Shown here: positions 8,173 to 16,639 of the stretch, one piece after another
Layout: every line of letters starts with the position of its first letter
How positions within the stretch are numbered: position 1 is the first letter of the stretch
From: Cryobacterium flavum
Lineage (GTDB): Bacteria; Actinomycetota; Actinomycetes; Actinomycetales; Microbacteriaceae
Direction of reading: 5' to 3'
Length of the DNA: 64,000 nucleotides
NCBI RefSeq assembly: GCF_900103805.1
Contig: NZ_FNIB01000002.1
Coordinates: forward strand, 355,978-419,977
Notes under the pieces: generated by a model
Told to the model about the DNA's origin: nothing
Database searches by the model: none
What the model saw: only the letters and a program-made list of their open reading frames with translations
Program-made: the position numbers and the translations under genes

Positions 8173-9389
8173 AGTGAGATACCTTCCAGTGAGCGGTTGA
8201 GCCAGGTGCGAATGTCGGTGCCGTGCTGGTCGAGCACCGGCGGAGCGGAGTGCATCGTGTTCGTTGTCTCGACCGTATCGGCGGGTCCGAAGAACCGAAG
8301 CGGTGGACCGGGGAGGCTGATCCGGCCGAGCACCTCGTGTTCAACGTCGATCAGCAGCCCCTGCGAGAGCACCTGATCCCATTGATAGACCTCATCCAGG
8401 GAACGCACCTTGCCGGCCGGGATTCCGGCGTCGGTCAGTTTCTTCAGCAAGGTCGCGGCATCGAAGTGGGCGAAGGCATCCGCTATGGCCTCCTTGAGAC
8501 CCTCCCGATTGCGCACGCGCTGCGCGTTGGTGGCCCACTCGGATTGCGCAGCATCGAGCCCGAACTCGGCTGCGAAGGTGGCCCAGAGTTTCTCACTGCC
8601 GATGCTGATCTGCACACTGCCGCCGCGGCAGGGAAAGAGCCCGTAGGGAGCGATCGACGGATGGTGGTTGCCCTGGGCCTCCGGCACCTCTCCGGCCACC
8701 GTGGCGCGGGTGCCCTGGAAGGCGTGCACTCCCACCAGCGCGGCGAGCAGTGAGGTGCGCACAATCTGTCCCTGACCAGTGCGCTCGCGCTGAAGCAGCG
8801 CGGCGAGCAGTCCGAACGCGCCATACATGCCCGAGAGCAGATCGGCGATCGGCACGCCCACACGCTGCGGGTCGTCGGGGCCAGAGCCGGTGAGGGACAT
8901 CAGGCCGGCCTCGCCCTGGAGAATCTGGTCGTAGCCGCTGCGGCTCGATTCGGGGCCGTCGTGGCCGAAACCGGTGATCGAGAGAATCACCAGCGCCGGG
9001 TTGAGAGCGTGCATCGCCTCGGGCGAGAATCCGAGCCGGTCGAGCACCCCTGGGCGAAAATTCTCCACTACAACGTCCGCGCGCAGCAGCAGCTCGCTGA
9101 GCACCTCCCGGCCGTCGTCACTCTTCAGATCGAGGGCGATGGATTCTTTATTGCGATTGCAGGAGAGAAAGTACGTGGATTGCGGATCGTTCGCGGGGCC
9201 CACGAAAGGCGGGCCCCAGCCGCGGGTATCGTCTCCCGTGATGGGGTTCTCCACCTTGATCACGCGCGCGCCGAGATCGGCGAGCATCATGGTGGCGTGC
9301 GGGCCGGCAAGAGCGCGGCTCAGGTCTACGACGAGATAGCCCGACAGCGGGCCCTGCATACCGGTTTCGGAGCGGATGTTGGTACTCAT
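8169..9389 (-). CDS. CaiB/BaiF (class III) CoA-transferase
   Basis: 406 residues with the family hallmarks: LSGYLVVDLSRALAGPHATMMLADLGARVIKVENP at the N terminus, FRPGVLDRLG near residue 111, and GYDQILQGEAGLMSLTG, whose Asp (about residue 154) is the expected catalytic aspartate. Class III enzymes move CoA between carboxylic acids. The ATG at 9389 has an AAAGGA Shine-Dalgarno. Lying between a dicarboxylate transporter and a carboxyltransferase, it probably makes the CoA thioester of the imported acid. Confidence 0.92.
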   Translation of the reverse strand: MSTNIRSETGMQGPLSGYLVVDLSRALAGPHATMMLADLGARVIKVENPITGDDTRGWGPPFVGPANDPQSTYFLSCNRNKESIALDLKSDDGREVLSELLLRADVVVENFRPGVLDRLGFSPEAMHALNPALVILSITGFGHDGPESSRSGYDQILQGEAGLMSLTGSGPDDPQRVGVPIADLLSGMYGAFGLLAALLQRERTGQGQIVRTSLLAALVGVHAFQGTRATVAGEVPEAQGNHHPSIAPYGLFPCRGGSVQISIGSEKLWATFAAEFGLDAAQSEWATNAQRVRNREGLKEAIADAFAHFDAATLLKKLTDAGIPAGKVRSLDEVYQWDQVLSQGLLIDVEHEVLGRISLPGPPLRFFGPADTVETTNTMHSAPPVLDQHGTDIRTWLNRSLEGISL

Positions 9390-9425
9390 GTTCGGTCCTT
9401 TCTCAGTATTTCGGCAGGTGGCGGG

Positions 9426-10793
9426 TTACAGCCAACCGGGCAGCACGAGCACGGCCCAGGCGATGGCCGGCCCGGCCACGACGACGATTCCGCTGTAGGC
9501 GAGAATCTGCTTGTAGAAGCGGTCCTTGTCCACGTCGTCGGGGGCGTTGGCAAGCACGAGAGCGCCATTGGTCGAGAACGGCGACACGTCCACGATGGTC
9601 GACGCGACGGCGAGCGCGCAGATCACGCCGATGGCGCTGATATCCCCGGTAGCGAGGAACGGCACGGCGAGCGGAATCAGCGCGGCCAGAATGGCCGTTG
9701 ACGAGGCGAAGGCCGAGACGACGGCACCGATGTAGCAGATCAAGAGTGCCGCAAGCAGGGGCATGCCGAGGTTGGCCACCGCTCCCGATACGTATTCGAT
9801 GGTGCCGGCCTCCTCGAGAACACCGACGAACGTGAGCATGCCGCAGATGAGCAGCACGGTCGACCAGCTGATCTTATTGACCGCGCCCTTCTGCGCCGCG
9901 GGCGAGACGAGGGCGAGGATGACGGCGATTGTGATGGCAACGAAGCCCACGTCAACCTTGAAGCCGAGCGCGATCACGGCGAGGGCGATGAGGCCGGCCA
10001 CCGTCACAAGCTGAGGGATGCGCTCTCCTCGGGTGGCCGTGGCCTCGACTCCGTCGCCCGCGGGGTCGCGGGGGCCGTAGATGCCGGAGCCGAAGCCCTT
10101 GAACGCCACATCACCGCCGGCGCGCGCACCGACACTTACGGCCATGCGCGCTTCGGCGGCTTGCTCCACGAAATGTCCGACCCGGCTCGACATAAGGTTT
10201 CGGCCACCGAGAACGATGAACAGCACGACGGCGATCAGAAAGTTGAAGATGAGGCTCGACAGAAACACCGCTGTGGGGCTCGCGTCGAGCCCGGTGGTCG
10301 AGATGAGGCTGTTCACGATCACGCCGTAAACGGCGATCGGCGAGAATCCGCCGCCCTGCGCGCCGTGGATCACCATCATGCCCATCAGCAGCGGGCTGAT
10401 CTTGTACTTGCGGGCAAAGCCGAGCGCAATCGGCGCCACGATGGCCACCGCGGCCGGGGAAAGCGCACCGACGGCCGTGATCACGGCGGTGATCACGAAC
10501 ATCACCCAGGGGATGAGGGCCACCCGACCGCCGACGAGCCGCACTGCGCCGCGCACCAGCAGGTCGATCGTGCCGTTGCCCTGCGCAATCGCGAACAGGT
10601 ACGTAACCCCGACGAGCGTGAGGAACAGTCCGCCCGGGAAGTTGGCGAGAATATCGGTGGTCTCCATGCCGAGAAAGACGGCACCGAGCAGAAAGGCACC
10701 CACGAAGGCCAGCGCACCCATGTTGACGGGCAAAAGCGTGGCGATCAGAAACATCACCGCCAGGATGATGATTGAGATAACGGGAGCGGACAT
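9426..10793 (-). CDS. MatC-like / SLC13-type dicarboxylate transporter
   Basis: 455 residues, about twelve hydrophobic segments. The N-terminal half matches the MatC-type domain (LPVNMGALAFVGAF, the FPGGLFLTLVGVTYLFAIAQ region, ALSPAAVAIVAPIALGFARKY). The second half has PFSTNGALVLANAP, a typical ion-transporter-superfamily substrate loop. MatC of rhizobia imports malonate; related proteins carry other C4/C3 dicarboxylates. It has a GGAGG Shine-Dalgarno 7 nt before the ATG, is first gene of the three-gene operon, and is divergent from the GntR regulator. Confidence 0.88.
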   Translation of the reverse strand: MSAPVISIIILAVMFLIATLLPVNMGALAFVGAFLLGAVFLGMETTDILANFPGGLFLTLVGVTYLFAIAQGNGTIDLLVRGAVRLVGGRVALIPWVMFVITAVITAVGALSPAAVAIVAPIALGFARKYKISPLLMGMMVIHGAQGGGFSPIAVYGVIVNSLISTTGLDASPTAVFLSSLIFNFLIAVVLFIVLGGRNLMSSRVGHFVEQAAEARMAVSVGARAGGDVAFKGFGSGIYGPRDPAGDGVEATATRGERIPQLVTVAGLIALAVIALGFKVDVGFVAITIAVILALVSPAAQKGAVNKISWSTVLLICGMLTFVGVLEEAGTIEYVSGAVANLGMPLLAALLICYIGAVVSAFASSTAILAALIPLAVPFLATGDISAIGVICALAVASTIVDVSPFSTNGALVLANAPDDVDKDRFYKQILAYSGIVVVAGPAIAWAVLVLPGWL

Positions 10794-10836
10794 CGTTGTT
10801 CCTCCATAGGTTCAGGTGAATGTGGGCTATTGGCTC

Positions 10837-10859
10837 ACTGGACTAGCCTCCTAGACAGT
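10837..10859. promoter_or_regulatory. Imperfect inverted repeat in the regulator/transporter divergent gap (candidate operator)
   Basis: The arms ACTG-GA-CTAG (10837-10846) and CTAG-A-CAGT (10851-10859) are mirror images except for a one-base offset. The site lies between the divergent matC-like gene (start 10793) and the GntR gene (start 10917), where a FadR-type repressor would be expected to bind. Confidence 0.4.
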
Positions 10860-10916
10860 AGGCGACTTTGTCAAGAGCCGTGTAACCTTGGGTCGAATAC
10901 TGATGGGGAGGCAGAC

Positions 10917-11618
10917 GTGACGAGGGATGCAATACCCCAGCCGCTCATGCGCGTCACGAAACCACGCCTGTACGAACAGCTCGTGGCCCAGCTTCTCGCC
11001 TACATCGAGTCCGCCCACCTCGGCCCCGGCGACCTGTTACCCGCCGAGCGCGACCTCGCCGAACGCCTCGGCGTTTCCCGCGCCACGCTCGCCCAGGCCC
11101 TCGTGGCTCTCGAAGTGCTCGGCGTCATCGATGTTCAACACGGCACCGGCGCCGTTCTCGTCTACCGGCCGAGCATCGCAGCGGTGATCAGTGGGCTGCG
11201 GGAGCACCGCAACCGGCTGCCCGAGATTGTCGAAGCCCGCACCACCCTCGAGGTCAAACTCGCCGAGCTCGCCGCGGAACGCCGAACGGATGCCGACCTG
11301 CTCGCGATCGAGGATGCGCTCCGGGCGATGGCAGAGGAAATCGCCGTCGGCGACCGCGGGGCGCACGGCGACGAGCTCTTCCACCAAGCCGTCACTGCGG
11401 CGGCTCACTCCCCGGTGCTCGCCCAACTCATGACGTTCATCGCAGAGATGATACTCGAAACCCGGCTCGAATCCCTCGCTCAGCCGGGCCGGCCGGAGCA
11501 GTCCCTCGCCTCACACCGCACCATCACCGAGGCGATCCGGGCGCAGGACGCCACAGCGGCGACCGCGGCGATGCTCTCGCACATCGAGCTCGTCTCCGAC
11601 GTAGCCCTGCTCAAGTAG
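10917..11618 (+). CDS. GntR/FadR-family transcriptional regulator (FCD type)
   Basis: Starting at GTG 10917, which has GGGGAG 6 nt upstream, the product is 233 residues. A longer TTG start at 10830 is disfavoured. Residues ~14-80 form the winged helix-turn-helix (LYEQLVAQLLAYIE, LPAERDLAERLGVSRATLAQALVALEVLGVIDVQHGTG). The rest is an all-helical FCD ligand-binding domain (VEARTTLEVKLAELAAER, HDELFHQAV-like HGDELFHQAVTAA, HRTITEAIRAQD). It likely represses the divergent transporter operon and responds to its substrate; MatR of the rhizobial malonate operon is of this family. Confidence 0.9.
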   Translation: MTRDAIPQPLMRVTKPRLYEQLVAQLLAYIESAHLGPGDLLPAERDLAERLGVSRATLAQALVALEVLGVIDVQHGTGAVLVYRPSIAAVISGLREHRNRLPEIVEARTTLEVKLAELAAERRTDADLLAIEDALRAMAEEIAVGDRGAHGDELFHQAVTAAAHSPVLAQLMTFIAEMILETRLESLAQPGRPEQSLASHRTITEAIRAQDATAATAAMLSHIELVSDVALLK

Positions 11619-11690
11619 GGGGAGAACGGGCGTCCCGCCGCAGCCCGATCAGAGCGAGAGTAATCGAATAGTGGGCGCCACAGCCCAAGG

Positions 11691-12215
11691 TCACGGCATC
11701 GAGTCGGCCAGCCGCGCCCAGCGCTGGCCGTGACCCGTGAGGGTCAGGGTGCGCGGTTCGTCGAGGTCGTGATCAAGGTCGAGAAAGGATGCCGCCGCAT
11801 CCGTTTCACACGCTGCCTCCGCGCGACCCTGCGGTCGCTCGATCTCGATGTCCAGCCAGGATTCGGTGATGCCGTCGAGCAGGCCGCGGCCCCACTCGAC
11901 CACCACGATGGAGCGGGCGAAATCAATGTCGAGGTCGTCGAGTTCCATGGCACTGCCGAGGCGGTAGGCGTCGACGTGCACGAACGGCGGCCCGCCGACC
12001 AAGCTTGGATGCGTGCGGGCCAGCACGAAGGTGGGGCTGGTGACGGCTCCGCGCACCTGCAGCCCCTCGCCCAGGCCGCGGGTGAGGGTGGTTTTGCCCG
12101 CCCCGAGCGGTCCGGTGAGCACGACGAGGTCCCCGGCCTGCACGATGCCGGCGAGGATCACGCCGAAGCGATGCATCGCCGCTGCATCCGCAATCGTACG
12201 AACGAGCTCAGCCAT
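11691..12215 (-). CDS. tsaE: tRNA t6A biosynthesis ATPase TsaE
   Basis: TsaE is the P-loop ATPase that recycles the TsaB-TsaD complex. 174 residues with Walker A GPLGAGKT at residues 35-42, RGLGEGL just after it, and the HVDAYRLGS segment typical of TsaE. The C-terminal ~40 residues are a variable extension. It overlaps the alr stop by 8 nt. tsaB, usually next in line, lies about 7.3 kb downstream beyond an accessory block. Confidence 0.95.
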   Translation of the reverse strand: MAELVRTIADAAAMHRFGVILAGIVQAGDLVVLTGPLGAGKTTLTRGLGEGLQVRGAVTSPTFVLARTHPSLVGGPPFVHVDAYRLGSAMELDDLDIDFARSIVVVEWGRGLLDGITESWLDIEIERPQGRAEAACETDAAASFLDLDHDLDEPRTLTLTGHGQRWARLADSMP

Positions 12216-13329
12216 TGAGGTGCCGCCGGATCACCCGGTGCCCGATGCGGGTGACGATCTCGTAATTGATCGTGCCCGCTGCATCGGCCCAGTCGGTGGC
12301 GCTCGGCGCACCGGTGGCCGGGTCGCCGAACAGCACGACCTCATCGCCGACGGCGACGCCGGGGTTGTCGGCGCCGAGGTTGACCACGAACTGGTCCATC
12401 GCGACCCGACCGACCAGGGGATAGTTCTCGCCGTTGATGTGCACGAGCGCCGTTCCCGACGACTGCCGGGGAATGCCGTCGGCGTAGCCGAGCGGCACGA
12501 GCACGAGGGTGGAATCCTGCGGCGCCCGCCAGAGGTAATCGTAGGAGACACCGGCGCCGGCGCTCACCCGGCGTACCAGGGCCACCCGGCCGCGCAGGGT
12601 CATCGCCGGAACCAGCCCGAGGTCGTCGCTGCTCGCATCCTCAAACGGCGACAGCCCGTACAGGGTGATGCCGAACCGCACCATGGTGAAACGGGCGGCC
12701 GGCAACCGCAGGGCCGCAGCCGACGACGCGAGGTGCACGAGCGTGGGGGTCAGGCCGGCGGCGCGGGCAGCCGCAACGCCGCGTTCAAAACAGTCCAGGG
12801 CGTTCTGGTCGTCCTCGGCCGAGGCGTTGGCGAGGTGGCTCATCACACCGTCGACGCGCAGCAGGCCGACCCGCTCTAGGGCGGCGGCGAGCGCGAAGAC
12901 GGCGGCCCAGTCGTATTCGTGCACGCCGTTGCGGCTCAAGCCGGTCTCGAGTTTCAGGTGAACGGATGCGGCCCTGCCGAGTTCCGCCGCTGCATCCGCT
13001 ACCTGCTGCACCTGACGCACAGACGACAAGGCCAGGGTGACGTCGTCGTCGATGGCGGCGCTGAAATCAGCGTCGGGGTCGTGCAGCCAGGCCAGAATCG
13101 GTGCGTCGATGCCCGCGTCTCGCAGGGCCAGGGCCTCGTCGATGTCGGCGACGCCGAGCCAGTCCGCCCCGCCGGCCAGGGCTGCGCGCGCCACCGGAAG
13201 GGCACCGTGCCCGTAGGCGTTGGCTTTGACCACCGCCATCGCGTGCGGGGTGCCGGCTACGGCGCGCAGGTGGGCCATGTTGTGGCGAATGGCGGCGAGG
13301 TCGATCACGGCCTCGCGAAAGCCGGTCAC
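12208..13329 (-). CDS. alr: Alanine racemase
   Basis: PLP-dependent interconversion of L- and D-alanine for peptidoglycan. 373 residues. The PLP lysine is K35 in AVVKANAYGHG. The second catalytic residue is the tyrosine in AGAGVSYDYLW, followed by PLGYADGIPR and GRVAMDQFVVN from the C-terminal domain. It overlaps acpS by 4 nt and tsaE by 8 nt, consistent with a single operon acpS-alr-tsaE. Confidence 0.97.
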   Translation of the reverse strand: MTGFREAVIDLAAIRHNMAHLRAVAGTPHAMAVVKANAYGHGALPVARAALAGGADWLGVADIDEALALRDAGIDAPILAWLHDPDADFSAAIDDDVTLALSSVRQVQQVADAAAELGRAASVHLKLETGLSRNGVHEYDWAAVFALAAALERVGLLRVDGVMSHLANASAEDDQNALDCFERGVAAARAAGLTPTLVHLASSAAALRLPAARFTMVRFGITLYGLSPFEDASSDDLGLVPAMTLRGRVALVRRVSAGAGVSYDYLWRAPQDSTLVLVPLGYADGIPRQSSGTALVHINGENYPLVGRVAMDQFVVNLGADNPGVAVGDEVVLFGDPATGAPSATDWADAAGTINYEIVTRIGHRVIRRHLNG

Positions 13330-13682
13330 GCTTCACCCTCCGCGACGACGAAGGCGCAGGCCACGCCGGCGTCGTGGGTCATAGTGACGTGCACCCGGCT
13401 TATGCCGCGGCCGGTCAGCGCGTGCAGGGCAGCCCCGCTCAGCTTGAATTCGGGGTTGCCGTGCGGGTCGTTGACGATTTCCATCTCTTGCCAGGTGGCC
13501 CCCGCGCTGTCGCCGAGGGCCTTGATCAGGGCTTCCTTGGCGGCGAAGCGCGCCGCGAGGGAATGCACCGGCAGATTTCGTTCGTTTTCGGTGAACAACC
13601 GCGGCACGAGGCGCGGTGTGCGTTCGACCTGGCGGGTGAAACGCGCCAGGTCGACCACGTCAACCCCGATGCCCTTGATCAC
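13326..13682 (-). CDS. acpS: Holo-[acyl-carrier-protein] synthase AcpS
   Basis: Transfers 4'-phosphopantetheine from CoA to acyl carrier protein. The 118-residue protein has the signature GIGVDVVDLARF at residues 4-15, with the Mg-binding Asp, and LAARFAAKEALIKALG at ~43-58, with the second metal ligand Glu. It ends with VHVTMTHDAGVACAFVV. Located 20 bp after glmS. Confidence 0.95.
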   Translation of the reverse strand: MIKGIGVDVVDLARFTRQVERTPRLVPRLFTENERNLPVHSLAARFAAKEALIKALGDSAGATWQEMEIVNDPHGNPEFKLSGAALHALTGRGISRVHVTMTHDAGVACAFVVAEGEA

Positions 13683-13702
13683 GCTGCTCGATTCAACGTG
13701 GC

Positions 13703-15553
13703 TTATTCGACCGTGACGGACTTGGCGAGGTTGCGCGGCTGGTCGACGTCGAGGCCCTTGGCAATGGCCAACTCCATCGCGAACATCTGCAGCGGCACCA
13801 CAGCCAGCAGCGGTTCAAACAGGGGGGCCGCGAGCGGAATGTGAATGACGGTGTCGGCAAACGGCAGCACGGCGGCGTCGCCGACCTCGGCGATGGCGAT
13901 GATGCGGGCACCGCGGGCACGGATCTCCTGGATGTTGGAGACGACCTTCGGGTGCAGGTGGGCGGAGCCGCGCGGGCTCGGTACCACCACGAACACCGGC
14001 TGGCCGGGTTCGATCAGCGCGATCGGGCCGTGCTTGAGTTCTCCGGCGGCGAAGCCTTCGGCGTGGATGTAGGCGAGTTCCTTGAGCTTGAGCGCACCCT
14101 CGAGCGCGATCGGGAACCCGACGTGACGGCCGAGGAACAGCACAGCGCGGGTGTCGCTCATCCAGCGGGCCAGCTGACGCACCTCGTCTTCGACGCCGAG
14201 AACGGCCTGGATCTTCTCCGGAATGGCCTGCAGTTCGGCGACCTGCACGGCCTGTTCGGCCTCGGTGAGGCTGCCGCGCACGCGGGCGAGGTGCAGGGCG
14301 AACAGGTAGAGCGCGGTGATCTGGGCGACGAAGGCCTTGGTCGAGGCCACTGCGACCTCGGGGCCGGCGTGCGTGTAGATGACGGCGTCGCTCTCACGCG
14401 GGATGGTCGCACCTTGCGTGTTGCAGATGGAGATGGCCTTGGCACCGAGCGACATGGCGTACTTGACGGCCATGAGCGTGTCCATGGTCTCGCCGGACTG
14501 GCTGATCGAGATCACCAGGGTATCGGCGCTGAGCACCGGGTCGCGGTAGCGGAACTCGTGGCTCAGTTCAACGTCCACCGGCACCTGCGCCCACTTTTCA
14601 ATGGCGTACTTGGCGGTCTGGCCGGCATACGCGGCCGTGCCGCAGGCGACGATGACGATGCGACGGATGCCCGCGAGCACGTCATCGCCGAACGCGGTCA
14701 GTTCGGGAACGACGACCTGGTCGTCATCGATGCGGCCGCGCAGGGTGTTGGCGACGGCGTCCGGCTGCTCGGAGACTTCCTTGGCCATGAAGCTGGACCA
14801 GCCGCCCTTTTCGCTGGCGGAGGCATCCCAGGCGATGTCGAACTCTTCCGTCTCGACGGGGTGACCGTCGAAGTCGGTGACGGTGACGGCATCCGCTGTG
14901 ATCGTGACGATCTGGTCCTGGCCGATGGCGACGGCGCGGCGGGTGTATTCGACGAACGCGGCCACGTCGGAGCCGAGAAAGTTCTCGCCCTCGCCGAGGC
15001 CGATGACGAGAGGGGAGTTTCGGCGGGCACCGACGACGACGCCGGGCTGGTCCTGGTGCACGGCGAGCAGCGTGAAGGCACCGTCGAGACGGGCGACGAT
15101 GATGCGGAAGGCTTCGGCCAGGTCGCCGACGCGCTGGTATTCGCGGCCGAGCAGCACCGCGGCGACCTCGGTGTCGGTCTCACTCAGAAAGGTGTATCCC
15201 TCATTGAGTAGTTCCTCGCGCAGGGGGGCGAAGTTCTCGATGATGCCGTTGTGGATGAGGGCGAGCTTGTTGTTGTCGCCGAGGTGCGGGTGCGCGTTTT
15301 CGTCGTTGGGTCCGCCGTGGGTGGCCCAGCGGGTGTGACCGATTCCGGTCGAGCCGTCGTTGATGGGGTGAGCCTTCAGGTCATTGGTGAGGGCCGACAG
15401 CTTGCCGGCCTTCTTGGCGGTGTTGAGTACACCGAACTCATCGATGACGGCTATTCCCGCGGAGTCGTACCCACGGTATTCGAGCCGTCCGAGCCCGCCC
15501 ATGAGAACGTCAACGGTTTTATTGCTTCCGACATAACCTACGATTCCGCACAT
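13703..15553 (-). CDS. glmS: Glutamine-fructose-6-phosphate aminotransferase GlmS
   Basis: Makes glucosamine-6-phosphate, the first step to UDP-GlcNAc. 616 residues: an N-terminal glutaminase domain (nucleophile Cys2 in [18 protein letters not shown]) and two SIS sugar-isomerase domains ([46 protein letters not shown]), ending in the canonical LAKSVTVE. glmM, which acts next in the pathway, is nearby at 16640. The intergenic gap to divergent coaA is only 34 bp, so no glmS ribozyme fits there. Confidence 0.98.
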   Translation of the reverse strand: MCGIVGYVGSNKTVDVLMGGLGRLEYRGYDSAGIAVIDEFGVLNTAKKAGKLSALTNDLKAHPINDGSTGIGHTRWATHGGPNDENAHPHLGDNNKLALIHNGIIENFAPLREELLNEGYTFLSETDTEVAAVLLGREYQRVGDLAEAFRIIVARLDGAFTLLAVHQDQPGVVVGARRNSPLVIGLGEGENFLGSDVAAFVEYTRRAVAIGQDQIVTITADAVTVTDFDGHPVETEEFDIAWDASASEKGGWSSFMAKEVSEQPDAVANTLRGRIDDDQVVVPELTAFGDDVLAGIRRIVIVACGTAAYAGQTAKYAIEKWAQVPVDVELSHEFRYRDPVLSADTLVISISQSGETMDTLMAVKYAMSLGAKAISICNTQGATIPRESDAVIYTHAGPEVAVASTKAFVAQITALYLFALHLARVRGSLTEAEQAVQVAELQAIPEKIQAVLGVEDEVRQLARWMSDTRAVLFLGRHVGFPIALEGALKLKELAYIHAEGFAAGELKHGPIALIEPGQPVFVVVPSPRGSAHLHPKVVSNIQEIRARGARIIAIAEVGDAAVLPFADTVIHIPLAAPLFEPLLAVVPLQMFAMELAIAKGLDVDQPRNLAKSVTVE

Positions 15554-15564
15554 GGAAGTCGATT

Positions 15565-15577
15565 TTAGTCGGACTAA
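15565..15577. promoter_or_regulatory. Palindrome in the 34-bp glmS/coaA divergent gap
   Basis: TTAGTC-G-GACTAA is a perfect 6-bp dyad around one central base. It is the only AT-rich part of the gap between the divergent starts (glmS 15553, coaA 15588). It could hold overlapping -10 elements or a shared operator. Confidence 0.35.
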
Positions 15578-15587
15578 GCTTGGGGGA

Positions 15588-16544
15588 ATGTCCGATCCGG
15601 TGCTGGCCCCTGTATTGAACGGTCACGGTACCCCTTTTGTGGAGCTCGACCGGGCCGACTGGGCGGCCCTCGCGCCGACCACTCTGCTGCCGCTGAAAGA
15701 AACCGAGATCGTGCAATTGCGCGGCATCGGCGAGCCGCTCGACATCAACGAGGTGACGGATGTCTACCTGCCGCTGAGCCGCCTGCTCAACCTCTACGCG
15801 GCCAATGCCCGCACACTGCACCGCGCGACCAGTGGATTCCTGGGCGAACGCGCCCGCCCGACCCCGTTCGTGATCGGTGTGGCCGGCTCCGTCGCGGTCG
15901 GTAAATCCACGACCGCCCGACTGCTGCGGAAGATGCTCGCCCGCTGGGACGACACCCCCCGGGTGGAACTGGTCACGACCGACGGGTTTTTGTTTCCGAA
16001 CGCCGAGCTGAACCGCCGCGGGCTGATGGAACGCAAGGGTTTTCCGGAGTCCTACGACCGACGGGCCCTGCTGCGCTTTGTGAGCGCGGTAAAGAGCGGC
16101 GCCCCCGAGGTGCGCTCACCGTTCTACTCGCACCTCAGCTACGACATCGTGCCCGACGCGCAGATTGTGGTGCGCCAGCCCGATATTCTCATTGTCGAGG
16201 GTCTCAACGTGTTGCAGCCGCCCGGCCCTGGGCACGGCCTCTCGGTCAGTGACCTGTTCGACTTCACCATCTACGTGGATGCCCGCACCCAGGACATTGC
16301 CCGCTGGTACGAGGAGCGTTTTCTCAAGCTGCAACGCGGCGCGTTCGCCAACCCCAACTCGTTCTTTCACCGTTACGCCGACCTCACCGAAGATGAGGCT
16401 CGCGGCAAGGCGCGCAGCATCTGGACCAGCATCAACCAGCCCAACCTGCTGCAGAATATTCGCCCCACCCGGTCGCGGGCGACCCTGGTGCTGCGCAAGG
16501 ACCCCACGCACGCGGTCTCCACGGTGCTCCTGCGCAAGGTCTGA
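15588..16544 (+). CDS. coaA: Type I pantothenate kinase CoaA
   Basis: First committed step of coenzyme A synthesis. Starting at ATG 15588 (GGGGGA just upstream; an in-frame ATG at 15552 would overlap the glmS start), the protein is 318 residues. It has the bacterial CoaA opening with [10 protein letters not shown], the P-loop GSVAVGKS at residues 100-107, [21 protein letters not shown] and the terminal [18 protein letters not shown]. It converges with glmM across a palindromic repeat. Confidence 0.97.
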   Translation: MSDPVLAPVLNGHGTPFVELDRADWAALAPTTLLPLKETEIVQLRGIGEPLDINEVTDVYLPLSRLLNLYAANARTLHRATSGFLGERARPTPFVIGVAGSVAVGKSTTARLLRKMLARWDDTPRVELVTTDGFLFPNAELNRRGLMERKGFPESYDRRALLRFVSAVKSGAPEVRSPFYSHLSYDIVPDAQIVVRQPDILIVEGLNVLQPPGPGHGLSVSDLFDFTIYVDARTQDIARWYEERFLKLQRGAFANPNSFFHRYADLTEDEARGKARSIWTSINQPNLLQNIRPTRSRATLVLRKDPTHAVSTVLLRKV

Positions 16545-16559
16545 CCCGTCCTGACACGG

Positions 16560-16637
16560 ACGGGGCCCGGGCCCGAGCCGTGGGCCCAGTTTATAAACTG
16601 GTCCCGGGGACGGGGCCTGGGCCCCGTCCCCGGGACG
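16560..16637. repeat. GC-rich palindromic repeat, copy A
   Basis: Centred on CAGTTTATAAACTG (16587-16600), flanked by GGGCCC on the left and GGTCCC on the right. On each side lie ACGGGGCC(C/T)GGGCCC blocks that can form further hairpins. It fills the gap between convergent coaA and glmM. Copies B (46383-46456) and C (47842-47915) share core and flanks. Confidence 0.9.
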
Positions 16638-16639
16638 GA

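Noticed and set aside
15540..15600. glmS ribozyme or riboswitch
   Set aside because: Only 34 bp separate glmS and coaA, too short for the ribozyme, and no such element is known in actinobacterial glmS.
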